Positions 31,764 to 41,746 of a stretch of DNA of 64,000 bases are shown piece by piece. Origin of the DNA: an uncultured Bacteroidales bacterium (GTDB lineage: Bacteria; Bacteroidota; Bacteroidia; Bacteroidales; Muribaculaceae); contig CADAFP010000001.1 in the NCBI GenBank assembly GCA_902787185.1, positions 59,033 to 123,032 on the forward strand, written 5' to 3'. The first letter of the stretch is position 1. Each line of letters starts with the position of its first letter. The position numbers and the translations under genes are program-made. The notes beneath the pieces were generated by a model that ran no database searches, was not told the DNA's origin, and saw only the letters and a program-made list of their open reading frames with translations.

Positions 31764-33113
31764 ATGCAGAATGACATTGACTTGGAGATGAAAGAGAAGG
31801 ATATTTTGGCGGCAGTGAGAGACCGCATGGGAATTGAAGCGCTCAACGACCTGCAGCTCAGGGCGCTTGACGCTTGGAAGTCACAGGGTAACGGTGACTT
31901 GGTCCTGTATTCCCCAACGGGGACTGGCAAGACGCTGGCGTTTGCCCTGTGCCTGCTCTGTAGCCTGCAGCCTCCCATGGGACAACTGCAGGCGGTGGTG
32001 ATGGCTCCCTCACGCGAATTGGTGATGCAGACTGCCGAAATCCTTCGCTCCCTGGCCCAAGGCTATAAAGTCACGCCCTGTTACGGTGGCCATGCTTCCA
32101 GTGACGAGAAAGCCTCGCTGGCGGTCACGCCCGATGTCATCGTGGCCACGCCAGGCCGTCTGCTCGACCACCAGCGGCGTGGTAACATCGACCTGAGTGG
32201 TGCGCGATTCCTTGTGCTCGACGAGATGGACAAGTCGCTTGAGTTGGGCTTTGAGGACGAGATGCGTCGCCTGCTGCGCCAGATGCCGCGCCTGCGTCGG
32301 CGCATCCTCGCATCGGCAACAGTCCTCGAGGTTGTCCCCGATTATGTGCGCCTGCATGAACCGCATGTCATTGATGTGTTGGATAAAACCGACCAGCCTG
32401 CCGAACGCATTGACGTATGGCGCGTGGAGTCTGCCACGAAGGATAAACTCGATACGCTGATTAATCTGCTCAATAGTCTGGACGGCGGCAAGACCATCGT
32501 GTTTGTGGGCTTTCGCGAGAGTGCCGAACGCGTCTATCAGTCACTGCGCCAGAACGGCATCACTGCGGGACTGTATCATGGCGCGTTGGAACAACACGAG
32601 AGGGAATGCGCCGTTGCCATGCTTAATAATGGCAGCTGCAGGGTGCTGGTGGCCACCGACCTCGCCTCGCGCGGTCTGGATATCGACAAGGTAGAGCATA
32701 TCATCCATTACCACTTGCCCGTCAATGAGCAGGCCTACGTCCACCGCAACGGACGCACCGCCCGCGTTGACGCCACCGGAAACGCTTATGTGATTACCGT
32801 CGCCGGCGAGCCACTGCCCGAGTACATTACCATCGACAGGCGGTTCGAGCTCAATTTGTCGGGACATTTCCCCGAGGCAACCATGGCGACGCTCTATTTC
32901 CAGGCAGGCAAAAAGGAGAAACTCTCACGTGGCGACATCTTGGGCTTCATTGCCAAGGGTAGCGGCATCGACGCTGCCTCTATAGGACGCATCGATGTGC
33001 GCGACCACTATGCCCTGGCCGCTGTGCCCCGCGATAAGGCCAACGCTGTGCTACGGAGCCTGCAACCGCTGAAAATCAAAGGCAAAAAAGTGAGGCTCTC
33101 CATCCTAAAATAA
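31764..33113 (+). CDS. DEAD/DEAH-box RNA helicase (DbpA-like C-terminal domain)
   Basis: 449 residues, superfamily 2 helicase core. Motif I SPTGTGKTLAFAL, Ia APSRELVMQ, motif II is VLDEMDKS (DEMD instead of DEAD), motif III ILASAT, motif IV TIVFVGFRESAERV, V ATDLASRGLDIDKV and VI YVHRNGRTARV. After the core comes a short C-terminal domain (about 375-449; REKLSRGD-like KEKLSRGDILGFIAKGSG ... PRDKANAVLRSLQPLKIKGK), which resembles the DbpA RNA-binding fold that binds 23S rRNA helix 92. Probably ribosome assembly or cold-related RNA remodelling. The Asp-Glu pair for ATP hydrolysis is present in DEMD, so activity is expected. Confidence 0.93.
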   Translation: MQNDIDLEMKEKDILAAVRDRMGIEALNDLQLRALDAWKSQGNGDLVLYSPTGTGKTLAFALCLLCSLQPPMGQLQAVVMAPSRELVMQTAEILRSLAQGYKVTPCYGGHASSDEKASLAVTPDVIVATPGRLLDHQRRGNIDLSGARFLVLDEMDKSLELGFEDEMRRLLRQMPRLRRRILASATVLEVVPDYVRLHEPHVIDVLDKTDQPAERIDVWRVESATKDKLDTLINLLNSLDGGKTIVFVGFRESAERVYQSLRQNGITAGLYHGALEQHERECAVAMLNNGSCRVLVATDLASRGLDIDKVEHIIHYHLPVNEQAYVHRNGRTARVDATGNAYVITVAGEPLPEYITIDRRFELNLSGHFPEATMATLYFQAGKKEKLSRGDILGFIAKGSGIDAASIGRIDVRDHYALAAVPRDKANAVLRSLQPLKIKGKKVRLSILK

Positions 33114-33206
33114 ATATTGAGTGAGCCCAAATAATATTTGTTAACAAATTCCGTTACATATTTATATTAACACCTTAAACTTAAATCAAGCTATAGCATA
33201 TAAACT

Positions 33207-35216
33207 ATGAAACCCGAAGAAAGAAAACGCGACATCTATTTCCTGAAGCTGCTCTCCCGCAGTTTCCCGAATGTGGCGACAGCCAGCACCGAAATCATTA
33301 ACCTTGAGGCCATTTTGAACCTCCCCAAGGGTACTGAGCACTTCTTGGCTGACCTGCACGGCGAGTATCTCGCCTTCCAGCATGTGCTGCGCAATGCCAG
33401 TGGTACCATCAAGCGTAAGGTGGGTGAGATTTTCAGCGACTCACTCAGCACCCGTGAGCAGAAGGACCTGTGCACGCTCATCTATTATCCCGCCGAAAAG
33501 CTGGAACTCGTTAAAGATGAAATCACCGACAGCGTCGAACTGAACGATTGGTACTTCATCACCATCAACAGGTTGGTGAAGGTGTGCCGCAACGTCTCGT
33601 CAAAGTATAGCCGCTCCAAGGTACACAAGGCTCTGCCCGAAGACTTCTCCTATATCATCCAGGAGCTGTTGCACGAGCACAGCAGCGACCCCAACAAGCA
33701 GGCCTATGTTGACGTCATCATCCGCACCATCATCTCGACACACCGCGTTGATGAGTTCATCATCGCCATGTGTAACCTCATCCAGCAGCTCACCATCGAC
33801 ATGCTGCACCTGTTGGGTGACGTGTATGACCGCGGTCCCAGCCCCGACAAGATCATGGATATCCTGTGCAACTTCCACAACTTCGACATCCAGTGGGGTA
33901 ACCATGACATCCTGTGGATGGGTGCGGCTGCCGGCAACGACTGCAGCATTGCCAATGTGCTGCGCATCGCCTTGCGCTACGGCAATCACGGTGTTCTCGA
34001 GGACGGCTATGGCATCAACCTGCTGCCGTTGGCAACCTTTGCCATGGATACCTATGGCAACGACCCGTGCGAGCGTTTCATCCCCAAGGACGGCAGCGCC
34101 AAGGATCCCGAGCGTGCCCGCACTGCCCAGCTCGTGGCTCAGATGCACAAGGCCATCAGCATTATCCAGTTTAAACTCGAGGCTGCTGCCATCAAGCGCC
34201 GTCCCGACTTTGACATGAAGGACCGCCTGCTCATGGACAAGATGGACCTGAGCAAGGGTATCATCAAAATCAAGGGTAAAGAGTATGAGTTGCTCGACAC
34301 CAATTTCCCGACGGTTGACCCCAAGCATCCCTACAAACTCACTCCTGAAGAGGAGTCCATCGTCAACAAGCTTCACCAGTCGTTCACCGAGAGCGAGAAA
34401 CTGCGCAAACACATGTTGTGCCTGTTCCGCAACGGCTGCCTCTACACCATTGCCAACGGCAACCTGCTCTATCATGCCTCCATCCCCTTGAACGAGGACG
34501 GCACCCTCAAGGACGTCACCATTCGTGGTGAGAAGTTCCACGGCAAGGCTTTGTTGAAGCGTGCTGGTAACCTCATTCGCAGTGCCTACTTTGGCTGTGA
34601 GGATCCCGAGGAGCGTGAATTTGCTCTCGACTACCTGTGGTACCTGTGGTGCGGTCCCGATTCACCTGCCTTTGACAAGAGCAAGATGGCGACATTTGAG
34701 CGCTACTTCATTGCCGACAAGGAAACGCACAAGGAGATTAAGGGCGCCTATTACACCATGCGCGACAATCCCCAGGTGGTTGATGCGATTCTCGATGAAT
34801 TTGGAGTGGTTGGCGAGCACCGCCACATCATCAACGGCCATGTGCCTGTCAAGACCATCAAGGGTGAGAATCCCATTAAGGCTGGCGGCAAGCTCATGGT
34901 GATTGACGGCGGCTTCTCTAAGGCATATCAGCCCGAGACAGGTATTGCCGGTTACACGCTGGTATATCACTCACGTGGCTTTGAGCTCGTGCAGCACGAG
35001 CCGTTCTCGTCCATCGACGAGGCCGTGAGATTGGGCCAGGATATTAAGTCCAGACGCAGCCTGGTGGAATTGACCAACCACCGCATGCACGTCAAGGATA
35101 CCGATATAGGTACCGAGCTCCAGTCCCAAATCGAGGACCTCAAGGAGTTGCTCGACGCCTATCGCTCGGGTGACCTCAAGGAACGCAACCTGAGACCCAT
35201 CACCAACAAGCGCTAA
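33207..35216 (+). CDS. fbp: Class III fructose-1,6-bisphosphatase
   Basis: 669 residues, the length of the Firmicutes/Bacteroidetes class III enzyme, unrelated to class I. Metallophosphoesterase motifs: FLADLHGEYLAF (about 46), LLGDVYDRGPSPDKI (about 205; GDxxDRG), WGNHDILWMGAA (GNHD), and HIINGHVPVKTIKGENP near the C-terminus. It dephosphorylates fructose-1,6-bisphosphate in gluconeogenesis, cytoplasmic. A terminator with a G-T pair follows at 35254. Stands alone between the helicase and prfA genes. Confidence 0.96.
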   Translation: MKPEERKRDIYFLKLLSRSFPNVATASTEIINLEAILNLPKGTEHFLADLHGEYLAFQHVLRNASGTIKRKVGEIFSDSLSTREQKDLCTLIYYPAEKLELVKDEITDSVELNDWYFITINRLVKVCRNVSSKYSRSKVHKALPEDFSYIIQELLHEHSSDPNKQAYVDVIIRTIISTHRVDEFIIAMCNLIQQLTIDMLHLLGDVYDRGPSPDKIMDILCNFHNFDIQWGNHDILWMGAAAGNDCSIANVLRIALRYGNHGVLEDGYGINLLPLATFAMDTYGNDPCERFIPKDGSAKDPERARTAQLVAQMHKAISIIQFKLEAAAIKRRPDFDMKDRLLMDKMDLSKGIIKIKGKEYELLDTNFPTVDPKHPYKLTPEEESIVNKLHQSFTESEKLRKHMLCLFRNGCLYTIANGNLLYHASIPLNEDGTLKDVTIRGEKFHGKALLKRAGNLIRSAYFGCEDPEEREFALDYLWYLWCGPDSPAFDKSKMATFERYFIADKETHKEIKGAYYTMRDNPQVVDAILDEFGVVGEHRHIINGHVPVKTIKGENPIKAGGKLMVIDGGFSKAYQPETGIAGYTLVYHSRGFELVQHEPFSSIDEAVRLGQDIKSRRSLVELTNHRMHVKDTDIGTELQSQIEDLKELLDAYRSGDLKERNLRPITNKR

Positions 35217-35253
35217 TCGCCAATCCTCTCACGAAGCAGGATTGTGGAAATAA

Positions 35254-35294
35254 GGGGGTCTGTTAGTCCGTCTGGGCTTGCAGGCCCCTTTTTT
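35254..35294 (+). terminator. Intrinsic terminator after fbp
   Basis: GGGGTCTG ... CAGGCCCC stem with one U-G pair followed by TTTTTT. Confidence 0.8.
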
Positions 35295-35305
35295 AAGGCT
35301 ACTTT

Positions 35306-35337
35306 ATTGCCTGATTGCGACTGATTGAGTAACTTTG
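35306..35337 (+). promoter_or_regulatory. Promoter of prfA
   Basis: ATTG (35306-35309), 20 bases, TAACTTTG (35330-35337); leader of about 27 bases to ATG 35369. Confidence 0.72.
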
Positions 35338-35368
35338 CAGTCATTTAAAATGAATCACTAACGGAACA

Positions 35369-36478
35369 ATGGCAGAATCACCCTTATTGCAACGTCTTGA
35401 CGGACTTGATGCCCGTTTTGAGGAAATCGGAACACTCATCACCGACCCCAGCGTTATCGCTGACCAGAGGCGCTATGTCAAACTCACCAAGGAATACAAG
35501 AGCCTGGAAACCTTGCTGAATGCAACCCATCGCTACCGCAAGTTGCTGGAAGACATAGAGCAGGCCAAGGCCGTGCTGGATGCAGAGACCGACGAGGACC
35601 TGCGCGCTATGGCACGTGAGGAAATCGACGCAAACCAGGCCGAGGTGCCTAAACTGGAAGAGGAAATCAAGCTGCTGCTCATTCCCGAAGATCCTGAGGA
35701 CAGCAAAAATGTGGTGCTCGAGATTCGTGGCGGAACGGGTGGTGATGAGGCGGCATTGTTTGCCGGTGACTTGGCGCGTATGTACACCCGCTATTGTGAG
35801 ACCAAGGGATGGAACGTGCAGATGTCCAGTTGCAGCGAGGGTGCTGTGGGCGGCTTCAAGGAAGTGGTGTTCAGCATCACGGGCGATAACGTGTACGGCA
35901 CGTTGAAATATGAATCGGGTGTGCACCGCGTGCAGCGTGTGCCTGTCACCGAGACTCAAGGACGTGTTCACACCTCGGCTGCCAGCGTGGCTGTGTTGCC
36001 CGAGGCCGAACCGTTTGACGTTCACATCAACGAGGGCGAAATCAAGTGGGACACCTTCCGCAGTGGTGGTGCCGGAGGCCAGAACGTGAACAAGGTGAAC
36101 AGTGGTGTGCGCTTGCGCTACATGTGGACCAACCCCAATACGGGCGAGCAGCAGGAGATTCTCATCGAGTGTACCGAGACACGAGACCAGCCCAAGAACA
36201 AAGAGCGTGCCCTGGCACGTCTGCGCACGTTCATCTATGACCACGAGCATCAGAAGTATGTGGACGACATCGCGTCACGCCGCAAAACGCTCGTCTCGAC
36301 AGGTGACCGCTCAGCCAAAATCCGTACCTACAACTACCCGCAGGGCCGCATCACCGACCACCGCATCGGTTATACCATCTACAACCTGCCCGCCTTTATG
36401 GACGGTGACATCCAGGACTGCATCGACCACCTCATCGTCGCCGAGAACGCCGAGAAACTCAAGGAAGCCGAGCTCTAA
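35369..36478 (+). CDS. prfA: Peptide chain release factor 1
   Basis: 369 residues. Catalytic GGQ in FRSGGAGGQNVNKVNSG (about residue 236) and the UAA/UAG-selective PxT motif in RVPVTETQGRVHTSAASV, which marks RF1 rather than RF2. N-terminal helical domain (LDGLDARFEEIGTLITDPSV), domain 2/4 with DPEDSKNVVLEIRGGTGGDEAA, C-terminal DHRIGYTIYNLPAFMDGD. Ends translation at UAA and UAG; the Gln of GGQ is normally methylated by PrmC. It has its own promoter. Confidence 0.97.
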   Translation: MAESPLLQRLDGLDARFEEIGTLITDPSVIADQRRYVKLTKEYKSLETLLNATHRYRKLLEDIEQAKAVLDAETDEDLRAMAREEIDANQAEVPKLEEEIKLLLIPEDPEDSKNVVLEIRGGTGGDEAALFAGDLARMYTRYCETKGWNVQMSSCSEGAVGGFKEVVFSITGDNVYGTLKYESGVHRVQRVPVTETQGRVHTSAASVAVLPEAEPFDVHINEGEIKWDTFRSGGAGGQNVNKVNSGVRLRYMWTNPNTGEQQEILIECTETRDQPKNKERALARLRTFIYDHEHQKYVDDIASRRKTLVSTGDRSAKIRTYNYPQGRITDHRIGYTIYNLPAFMDGDIQDCIDHLIVAENAEKLKEAEL

Positions 36479-36516
36479 CCTCCTATATATTCGTGCAATG
36501 ACGACATTATAATAAT

Positions 36517-36550
36517 CGCCCTGACGGGCGAGAAATTAAACAAATTTATA
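36517..36550. repeat. Half-copy of the structured repeat
   Basis: CGCCC-TGAC-GGGCG hairpin followed by AGAAATTAAACAAATTTATA: the same inner motif as in the elements at 3793 and 6457, without their terminal inverted repeats. It sits directly upstream of the LRR surface-protein gene. Confidence 0.6.
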
Positions 36551-36584
36551 AAGATAATTATCGACAAAATAAAACGAAACAATT

Positions 36585-39272
36585 ATGATGAAAATCAAGA
36601 CTTTACTCCAGTACTGTCGGCGCACGGCACTCCTGCTTCTTGCCCTGCTCGCTACCGCCAATATGGCTCTGGCCTACAATTTTGAGGAAGGCAGCATATA
36701 CTACAATATCAGTGGTTCGACAGCAACGGTCACTTATGCGACCACAGATTACAACTCTTATAGTGGCGATGTAGTCATTCCTGAAACCGTCACCCATGAT
36801 GATGTCACTTACACAGTCACCAAGATCGGAGATTATGCATTCTATAATTGCACAGGTTTAACCAGTGTGGAGATTCCCCTGACGGTTACTGCAATCGGTA
36901 CCATAAACCAGCCAGGACGATCTTTTGCGAATTGCACAAGTCTAACGAGTATAGTGATTCCTGATAATGTTGGATTTATCGGAATACTCACTTTTTCGGG
37001 TTGCAGTGGACTTAAGAATGTCACCATCGGAAAATCCATCAGTAAACTCAAGATGAATAAAAGTGGGAGGCCGTATTATGCTTTCCAGGACTGTAACAGC
37101 ATCACATCCTTGACATGGAATGCCGTATACTGTGCCGACAATGGTAATATGGGAACTGCCAACATCGAGCACGTGGTCATCGGTCCAGAGGTGACAATGG
37201 TACCAGATAATTTCGTTAAAGAGTCTAAGATTACCGAGGTGGCAATTCCAAATTCATTAGGCAAAATTGGCAGTTCGGCATTCTTGAACTGTTATGATTT
37301 GGAGAATGTGACGCTCGGTGAATCACTCACGACTATCGGCAGTTCTGCATTCCAGAGTTGTGGCATAGAGCGCATAGACATCCCCAACTCGGTCATCAGC
37401 ATAGGAAACGGAGCGTTTTCAGGCTGCAACAATATGTCAAAGGTGACAATCGGCAATTCGGTTACTACCATCGGTGATGAGGCGTTTAGAGGTTGTATTG
37501 GCATTGAGGAAATCACTATCCCCAATTCGGTCACATCAATCGGCAACTCTGCATTTAAGAAGTGTTATTCTCTTTCTGAGGTCGCAATCGGTAACGCTGT
37601 CACCACTATTGGCGAGCAAGCATTCGATTGCTGTGAGAATTTGACCAAAGTCAATATTTCCAGTGTTGAAGCCTGGTGTGGAATACAATTTAATTATGTC
37701 TTTTCAAATCCGCTTTATTATGCTCATCATCTCTATCTGAATGACCAAGAAATTACAGATTTGGTAATTCCTAATTCTGTTACAGCCATAAACAATTATG
37801 CGTTCTATGGTTGCAGTGGGTTTACCAGTGTTACCATAGGCGATTCTGTAGTCACCATAGGCGACTATGCGTTCAGAGAATGTACAGGAATGACAGATTT
37901 AACTCTTGGCAATTCGCTTATAGGTATCTTTCCAGATGCGTTCAGTTATTGCACGGGACTGAAGAATATAACTATGGGAAGTTCACTTACTGGCATTGGC
38001 GATGGTGCGTTCAGTGGATGTACGAGCTTGACCAGCTTCACCTTGGGCAAATCTGTTACTGAACAAATATTTGGTAATGTGATTGAATACTGCCCAAACA
38101 TAACAAGCCTCTCAGTAGAGAGCGGCAATCCTGTTTATGATTCCCGTGACAACTGCAATGCCATCATTGAGACGGCAACAAATAAATTGATAATGGGATG
38201 CCAAAACACGGTTATCCCGAGAACAGTAACCAGCATTTCTTCTGATGCTTTCAGTGGCTGCGAAAACCTGACCAGTATCTTTATTCCCAACACAGTCACG
38301 TCTATTGGCCTCGATTCTATAGTGGATGTTAACAACGACATTACATATTATAAAAATAATCCGTTTCAGGCTTGCAGTGGCTTAAAATCAATTATCGTGG
38401 AGAGTGGCAATCCCGTCTATGATTCCCGTGACAACTGCAACGCCATCATTGAGACTGCCACCAACACCTTGAGGGTAGGTTGCCAGTCCACAACAATTCC
38501 CGCTACAATAACCAGCATAGGGGATTATGCGTTTAGTGAGTGCACTAGTTTAAAGAGTATCGATATTCCCAACTCCGTTACTACTATCGGCGATTATGCG
38601 TTCTTTATTTGCACGGCTCTATCGAGCATCAATATTCCCAACTCGGTTACTAACATAGGTTCATTAGCATTTTGGGCTTGCTCATCGCTTATGAGTCTTG
38701 ACATCCCAAGTTCGGTCACCGCTATAGAGGGTTATGCTTTCGCATTTTGTACGAGCCTTACTAACGCTGTCATACCTAACTCAGTGATATGTAATTATGA
38801 GACTTTAAACGATAATGATCCATATGGCTCTTATGGATGGTTTCGGGGTTGCTCTTCTTTAACAAGTGTGACCATCGGTCAATCCATCGAAGTGTTATCA
38901 ATGGCATTTTGGGAATGCCCTAATATCACACGTGTGACATGCTTGAATGAGAATCCGCCAATTATGCGTGTCTCTAACAATAATCATTGTTTTGAAGATG
39001 TGGTTTTCAACCAGGCGACACTGTATGTTCCGGCAAGTTCGCTTGAGGCTTATCAGACAGAATATGATTGGAATAAATTCCAGGACATCCGTCCGCTGGG
39101 TGACGCTGACACTGACGGCGAGGTGGGCATTGGTGACGTGACCAGGTTGATTGACTATCTGCTGTCCGATAACGTGAACGGCTTTGACATGGGGGCTGCC
39201 GACACTGATGGCGACGGCCAGATAAGCATCGGTGATGTGACAAAACTCATCGATACCGTCCTTCATCAGTAA
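36585..39272 (+). CDS. BspA-type leucine-rich-repeat surface protein with dockerin-like tail
   Basis: 895 residues. Signal peptide (MMKIKTLLQYCRRTALLLLALLATANMALA). About 23-residue LRR_5 repeats of the form IPNSVTSIGNSAFKKCYSLS run from residue 65 to about 800, with island segments (SVEAWCGIQF; two copies of ESGNPVYDSRDNCNAIIETA at about 515 and 605, showing internal duplication). The C-terminus (about 840-895) has two dockerin-like repeats: DADTDGEVGIGDVTRLIDYL and DTDGDGQISIGDVTKLIDTV. BspA-like proteins bind host fibronectin/fibrinogen or other bacteria; ligand unknown here. The gene is AT-richer than the GH92 gene that follows after 33 bp on the same strand. A half-copy of the MITE-like repeat lies upstream. 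Confidence 0.92.
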   Translation: MMKIKTLLQYCRRTALLLLALLATANMALAYNFEEGSIYYNISGSTATVTYATTDYNSYSGDVVIPETVTHDDVTYTVTKIGDYAFYNCTGLTSVEIPLTVTAIGTINQPGRSFANCTSLTSIVIPDNVGFIGILTFSGCSGLKNVTIGKSISKLKMNKSGRPYYAFQDCNSITSLTWNAVYCADNGNMGTANIEHVVIGPEVTMVPDNFVKESKITEVAIPNSLGKIGSSAFLNCYDLENVTLGESLTTIGSSAFQSCGIERIDIPNSVISIGNGAFSGCNNMSKVTIGNSVTTIGDEAFRGCIGIEEITIPNSVTSIGNSAFKKCYSLSEVAIGNAVTTIGEQAFDCCENLTKVNISSVEAWCGIQFNYVFSNPLYYAHHLYLNDQEITDLVIPNSVTAINNYAFYGCSGFTSVTIGDSVVTIGDYAFRECTGMTDLTLGNSLIGIFPDAFSYCTGLKNITMGSSLTGIGDGAFSGCTSLTSFTLGKSVTEQIFGNVIEYCPNITSLSVESGNPVYDSRDNCNAIIETATNKLIMGCQNTVIPRTVTSISSDAFSGCENLTSIFIPNTVTSIGLDSIVDVNNDITYYKNNPFQACSGLKSIIVESGNPVYDSRDNCNAIIETATNTLRVGCQSTTIPATITSIGDYAFSECTSLKSIDIPNSVTTIGDYAFFICTALSSINIPNSVTNIGSLAFWACSSLMSLDIPSSVTAIEGYAFAFCTSLTNAVIPNSVICNYETLNDNDPYGSYGWFRGCSSLTSVTIGQSIEVLSMAFWECPNITRVTCLNENPPIMRVSNNNHCFEDVVFNQATLYVPASSLEAYQTEYDWNKFQDIRPLGDADTDGEVGIGDVTRLIDYLLSDNVNGFDMGAADTDGDGQISIGDVTKLIDTVLHQ

Positions 39273-39305
39273 ACTCCATAGGGCGAACTGTTAAGAAATA
39301 CTGAG

Positions 39306-41591
39306 ATGATGAAAAAGCTATTGATTATTCTGACAATTGGTCTCTTGCAAATCACTTCATCATTTGCAAAGGGTGCTTTGGAGCCTGTTGACTATGTGAA
39401 TACCCTGGTGGGCTCGGAGTCGAGTTTCGCTTTATCGACGGGAAATACCTATCCTGCCATCGCAGTACCTTGGGGCATGAACTTTTGGGTGCCGCAGACG
39501 GGAAAAATGGGCGACGGGTGGCAATACACTTATGATGCGGCTCGCATTCGCGGCTTCAAACAGACGCACCAGCCCAGTCCGTGGATCAATGACTACGGCC
39601 AGTTCTCGTTGATGGCCACGGTGGGTGAGCCTGTGTTTGACGAAAACAAGCGAGCCAGTTGGTTCTCTCATAAGGCCGAGGTGGCCACGCCCTATTATTA
39701 CAAGGTTTATCTCGCTGACTATGATGTGACAGCCGAAGTGACGCCCACTGAGCGTGCCGCTATCCTTCGTTTCACCTTTCCCGAATCAAATCAGGCCAAT
39801 ATCGTGGTGGATGCTTTTGACAAGGGGTCATCGGTCACCATTTTGCCTCGTGAACGGCAAATCGTTGGCTATACCACCCGTAACAGTGGTGGTGTGCCTG
39901 AGGGCTTCAAGAATTACTTCGTCATTGAATTTGATAAGGCATTTACCGCCCATTATGCCGTGGCGGACAGCATCTTGCATGAAGGTATGACTCAGATCAA
40001 CTGCAATCATGCCGGCGCCATTGTGACATTTAACACACACCGTGGCGAGCAGGTGAACGCCCGTGTCGCCTCGTCATTCATCAGCCCAGAGCAAGCCCTG
40101 CTTAACCTGCGTGAACTGGGTGCCGCCGATTTGGAGGCCATCAAAGAAAATAGCCGTCAACGGTGGAACGAGGCACTGGGAAGTGTGATGGTGGAGGATG
40201 ATGACATTGACCACCTGCGCACCTTTTACTCATGTCTGTACCGAACCATGCTGTTTCCCCACGCCCTCTACGAAATGGATGCCAAGGGAAATGCCATCCA
40301 CTATAGCCCATACAACGGAAAGGTGCTGCCTGGCAAGATGTTTACGGGCACGGGCTTTTGGGACACCTTCCGCAGCCAGTTCCCGCTCATCGACATGCTG
40401 CATCCCACGATAGGTTCCATGATGCAGGAAGGGCTGGTCAATACTTATCTCGAGAGTGGGTTCTTGCCTGAGTGGGCGAGTCCCGGTCATCGTGACTGCA
40501 TGGTGGGCAATAACAGCGCGTCGGTCGTTGCCGATGCCTATCTCAAGGGACTGCGCGGCTATGACATCGAGCGCCTGTGGGAGGCTGTCGTGCATGGTAC
40601 GACAGCGGTTCATCCGCAAGTGAAATCGACGGGACGTTTAGGCCATGAGTACTACAACCGTTTGGGGTATATCCCATACGATGTGAAAATAAATGAGAAT
40701 GTGGCAAGGACCTTGGAGTATGCCTACGATGACTGGTGCATCTATCGCTTGGGTAAGGCTTTAGGCAAACCCGAGGAGGAAATACGTGTCTATGCCCAGC
40801 GTGCGATGAACTACCGCAACGTGTTTGATGCAGAAACCAAGTTGATGCGCGGGCGCCTCAGCGATGGCACCTTCCAGTCGCCCTTCAGCCCGCTCAAGTG
40901 GGGAGACGCCTTTACCGAAGGCAACAGTTGGCATTACACCTGGAGTGTGTTCCATGATCCCCAGGGGCTTATCGACCTGATGGGGGGTAGGGAAGCGTTC
41001 TGCCAAAAGCTGGACTCGGTTTTCAGTGTTCCACCAGTGTTTGACGACAGCTATTATGGCTATACCATTCACGAGATTCGTGAAATGCAAATTATGAACA
41101 TGGGCAATTATGCGCATGGCAACCAGCCTATCCAACATGCCATCTACCTTTATGACTACGCCGGGCAACCCTGGAAGACGCAGTACTGGATACGTCAGGT
41201 TATGGACCGCCTCTATAGTGCCACGCCCGATGGTTATTGCGGCGACGAGGACAACGGTCAGACCTCGGCATGGTTCGTTCTCTCGGCGATGGGGTTCTAT
41301 CCCGTGTGCCCGGGCAGCAACCAGTATGTGGTGGGAACTCCCTATTTTGACAAGATGACGCTTCGTCTTGAGAACGGCAAGCATGTCGTCATCACCCGTG
41401 AGGGCAAGGGTTGTTATATCAAGACGATGACCTTAGACGGAAAGGTATACACCCACAATTACTTAGAACACAATCGGTTGATGCAGGGTTGCCGCATCCA
41501 TTTCGTTATGAGTGAAACGCCAAACACCAAGCGCGCCACCGCCCTCACCGACGCCCCTTATTCGTTCTCTTCGACGTCGATTACTCGTTAA
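39306..41591 (+). CDS. GH92 alpha-mannosidase, exported
   Basis: 761 residues, normal for GH92. Signal peptide (MMKKLLIILTIGLLQITSSFA), N-terminal beta-sandwich (VDYVNTLVGSESSFALSTGN, YPAIAVPWGMNFW), and an (alpha/alpha)6 barrel with signatures TGFWDTFRSQFPL, WASPGHRDCMVGNNSASVVA and GDEDNGQTSAWFVLSAMGFY; Glu/Asp of this last region act in catalysis with bound calcium in the family. It removes alpha-1,2 (or other alpha-linked) mannose from N-glycans or yeast mannan in the periplasm. No SusC/SusD pair lies beside it, so it is not in a typical PUL. The two-Met start is uncertain by one codon. Confidence 0.93.
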   Translation: MMKKLLIILTIGLLQITSSFAKGALEPVDYVNTLVGSESSFALSTGNTYPAIAVPWGMNFWVPQTGKMGDGWQYTYDAARIRGFKQTHQPSPWINDYGQFSLMATVGEPVFDENKRASWFSHKAEVATPYYYKVYLADYDVTAEVTPTERAAILRFTFPESNQANIVVDAFDKGSSVTILPRERQIVGYTTRNSGGVPEGFKNYFVIEFDKAFTAHYAVADSILHEGMTQINCNHAGAIVTFNTHRGEQVNARVASSFISPEQALLNLRELGAADLEAIKENSRQRWNEALGSVMVEDDDIDHLRTFYSCLYRTMLFPHALYEMDAKGNAIHYSPYNGKVLPGKMFTGTGFWDTFRSQFPLIDMLHPTIGSMMQEGLVNTYLESGFLPEWASPGHRDCMVGNNSASVVADAYLKGLRGYDIERLWEAVVHGTTAVHPQVKSTGRLGHEYYNRLGYIPYDVKINENVARTLEYAYDDWCIYRLGKALGKPEEEIRVYAQRAMNYRNVFDAETKLMRGRLSDGTFQSPFSPLKWGDAFTEGNSWHYTWSVFHDPQGLIDLMGGREAFCQKLDSVFSVPPVFDDSYYGYTIHEIREMQIMNMGNYAHGNQPIQHAIYLYDYAGQPWKTQYWIRQVMDRLYSATPDGYCGDEDNGQTSAWFVLSAMGFYPVCPGSNQYVVGTPYFDKMTLRLENGKHVVITREGKGCYIKTMTLDGKVYTHNYLEHNRLMQGCRIHFVMSETPNTKRATALTDAPYSFSSTSITR

Positions 41592-41746
41592 CGTTGGCAA
41601 AAAACTGACAGGCATTTACTTACTGGAAATAACTAAAAGAAAAGGTCGCTGCGCTCACGCGTGACGACCCTCTTGAAAATAACATTTCTCCAAATTTATT
41701 AACTTTTAACTTTAATAGAATGGATGCATTAACTATAAAAATAATT

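Noticed and set aside
33600-34541. 313-codon minus-strand frame opposite fbp
   Set aside because: Antisense artefact; fbp metal motifs are intact.
36585-39272. LRR gene as a recombining silent-cassette system
   Set aside because: Repeats are typical BspA LRRs with varied codons; no silent cassettes or recombinase nearby.
39306-41591. Polysaccharide utilisation locus around GH92
   Set aside because: No SusC/SusD-like genes or hybrid two-component regulator in the neighbourhood.
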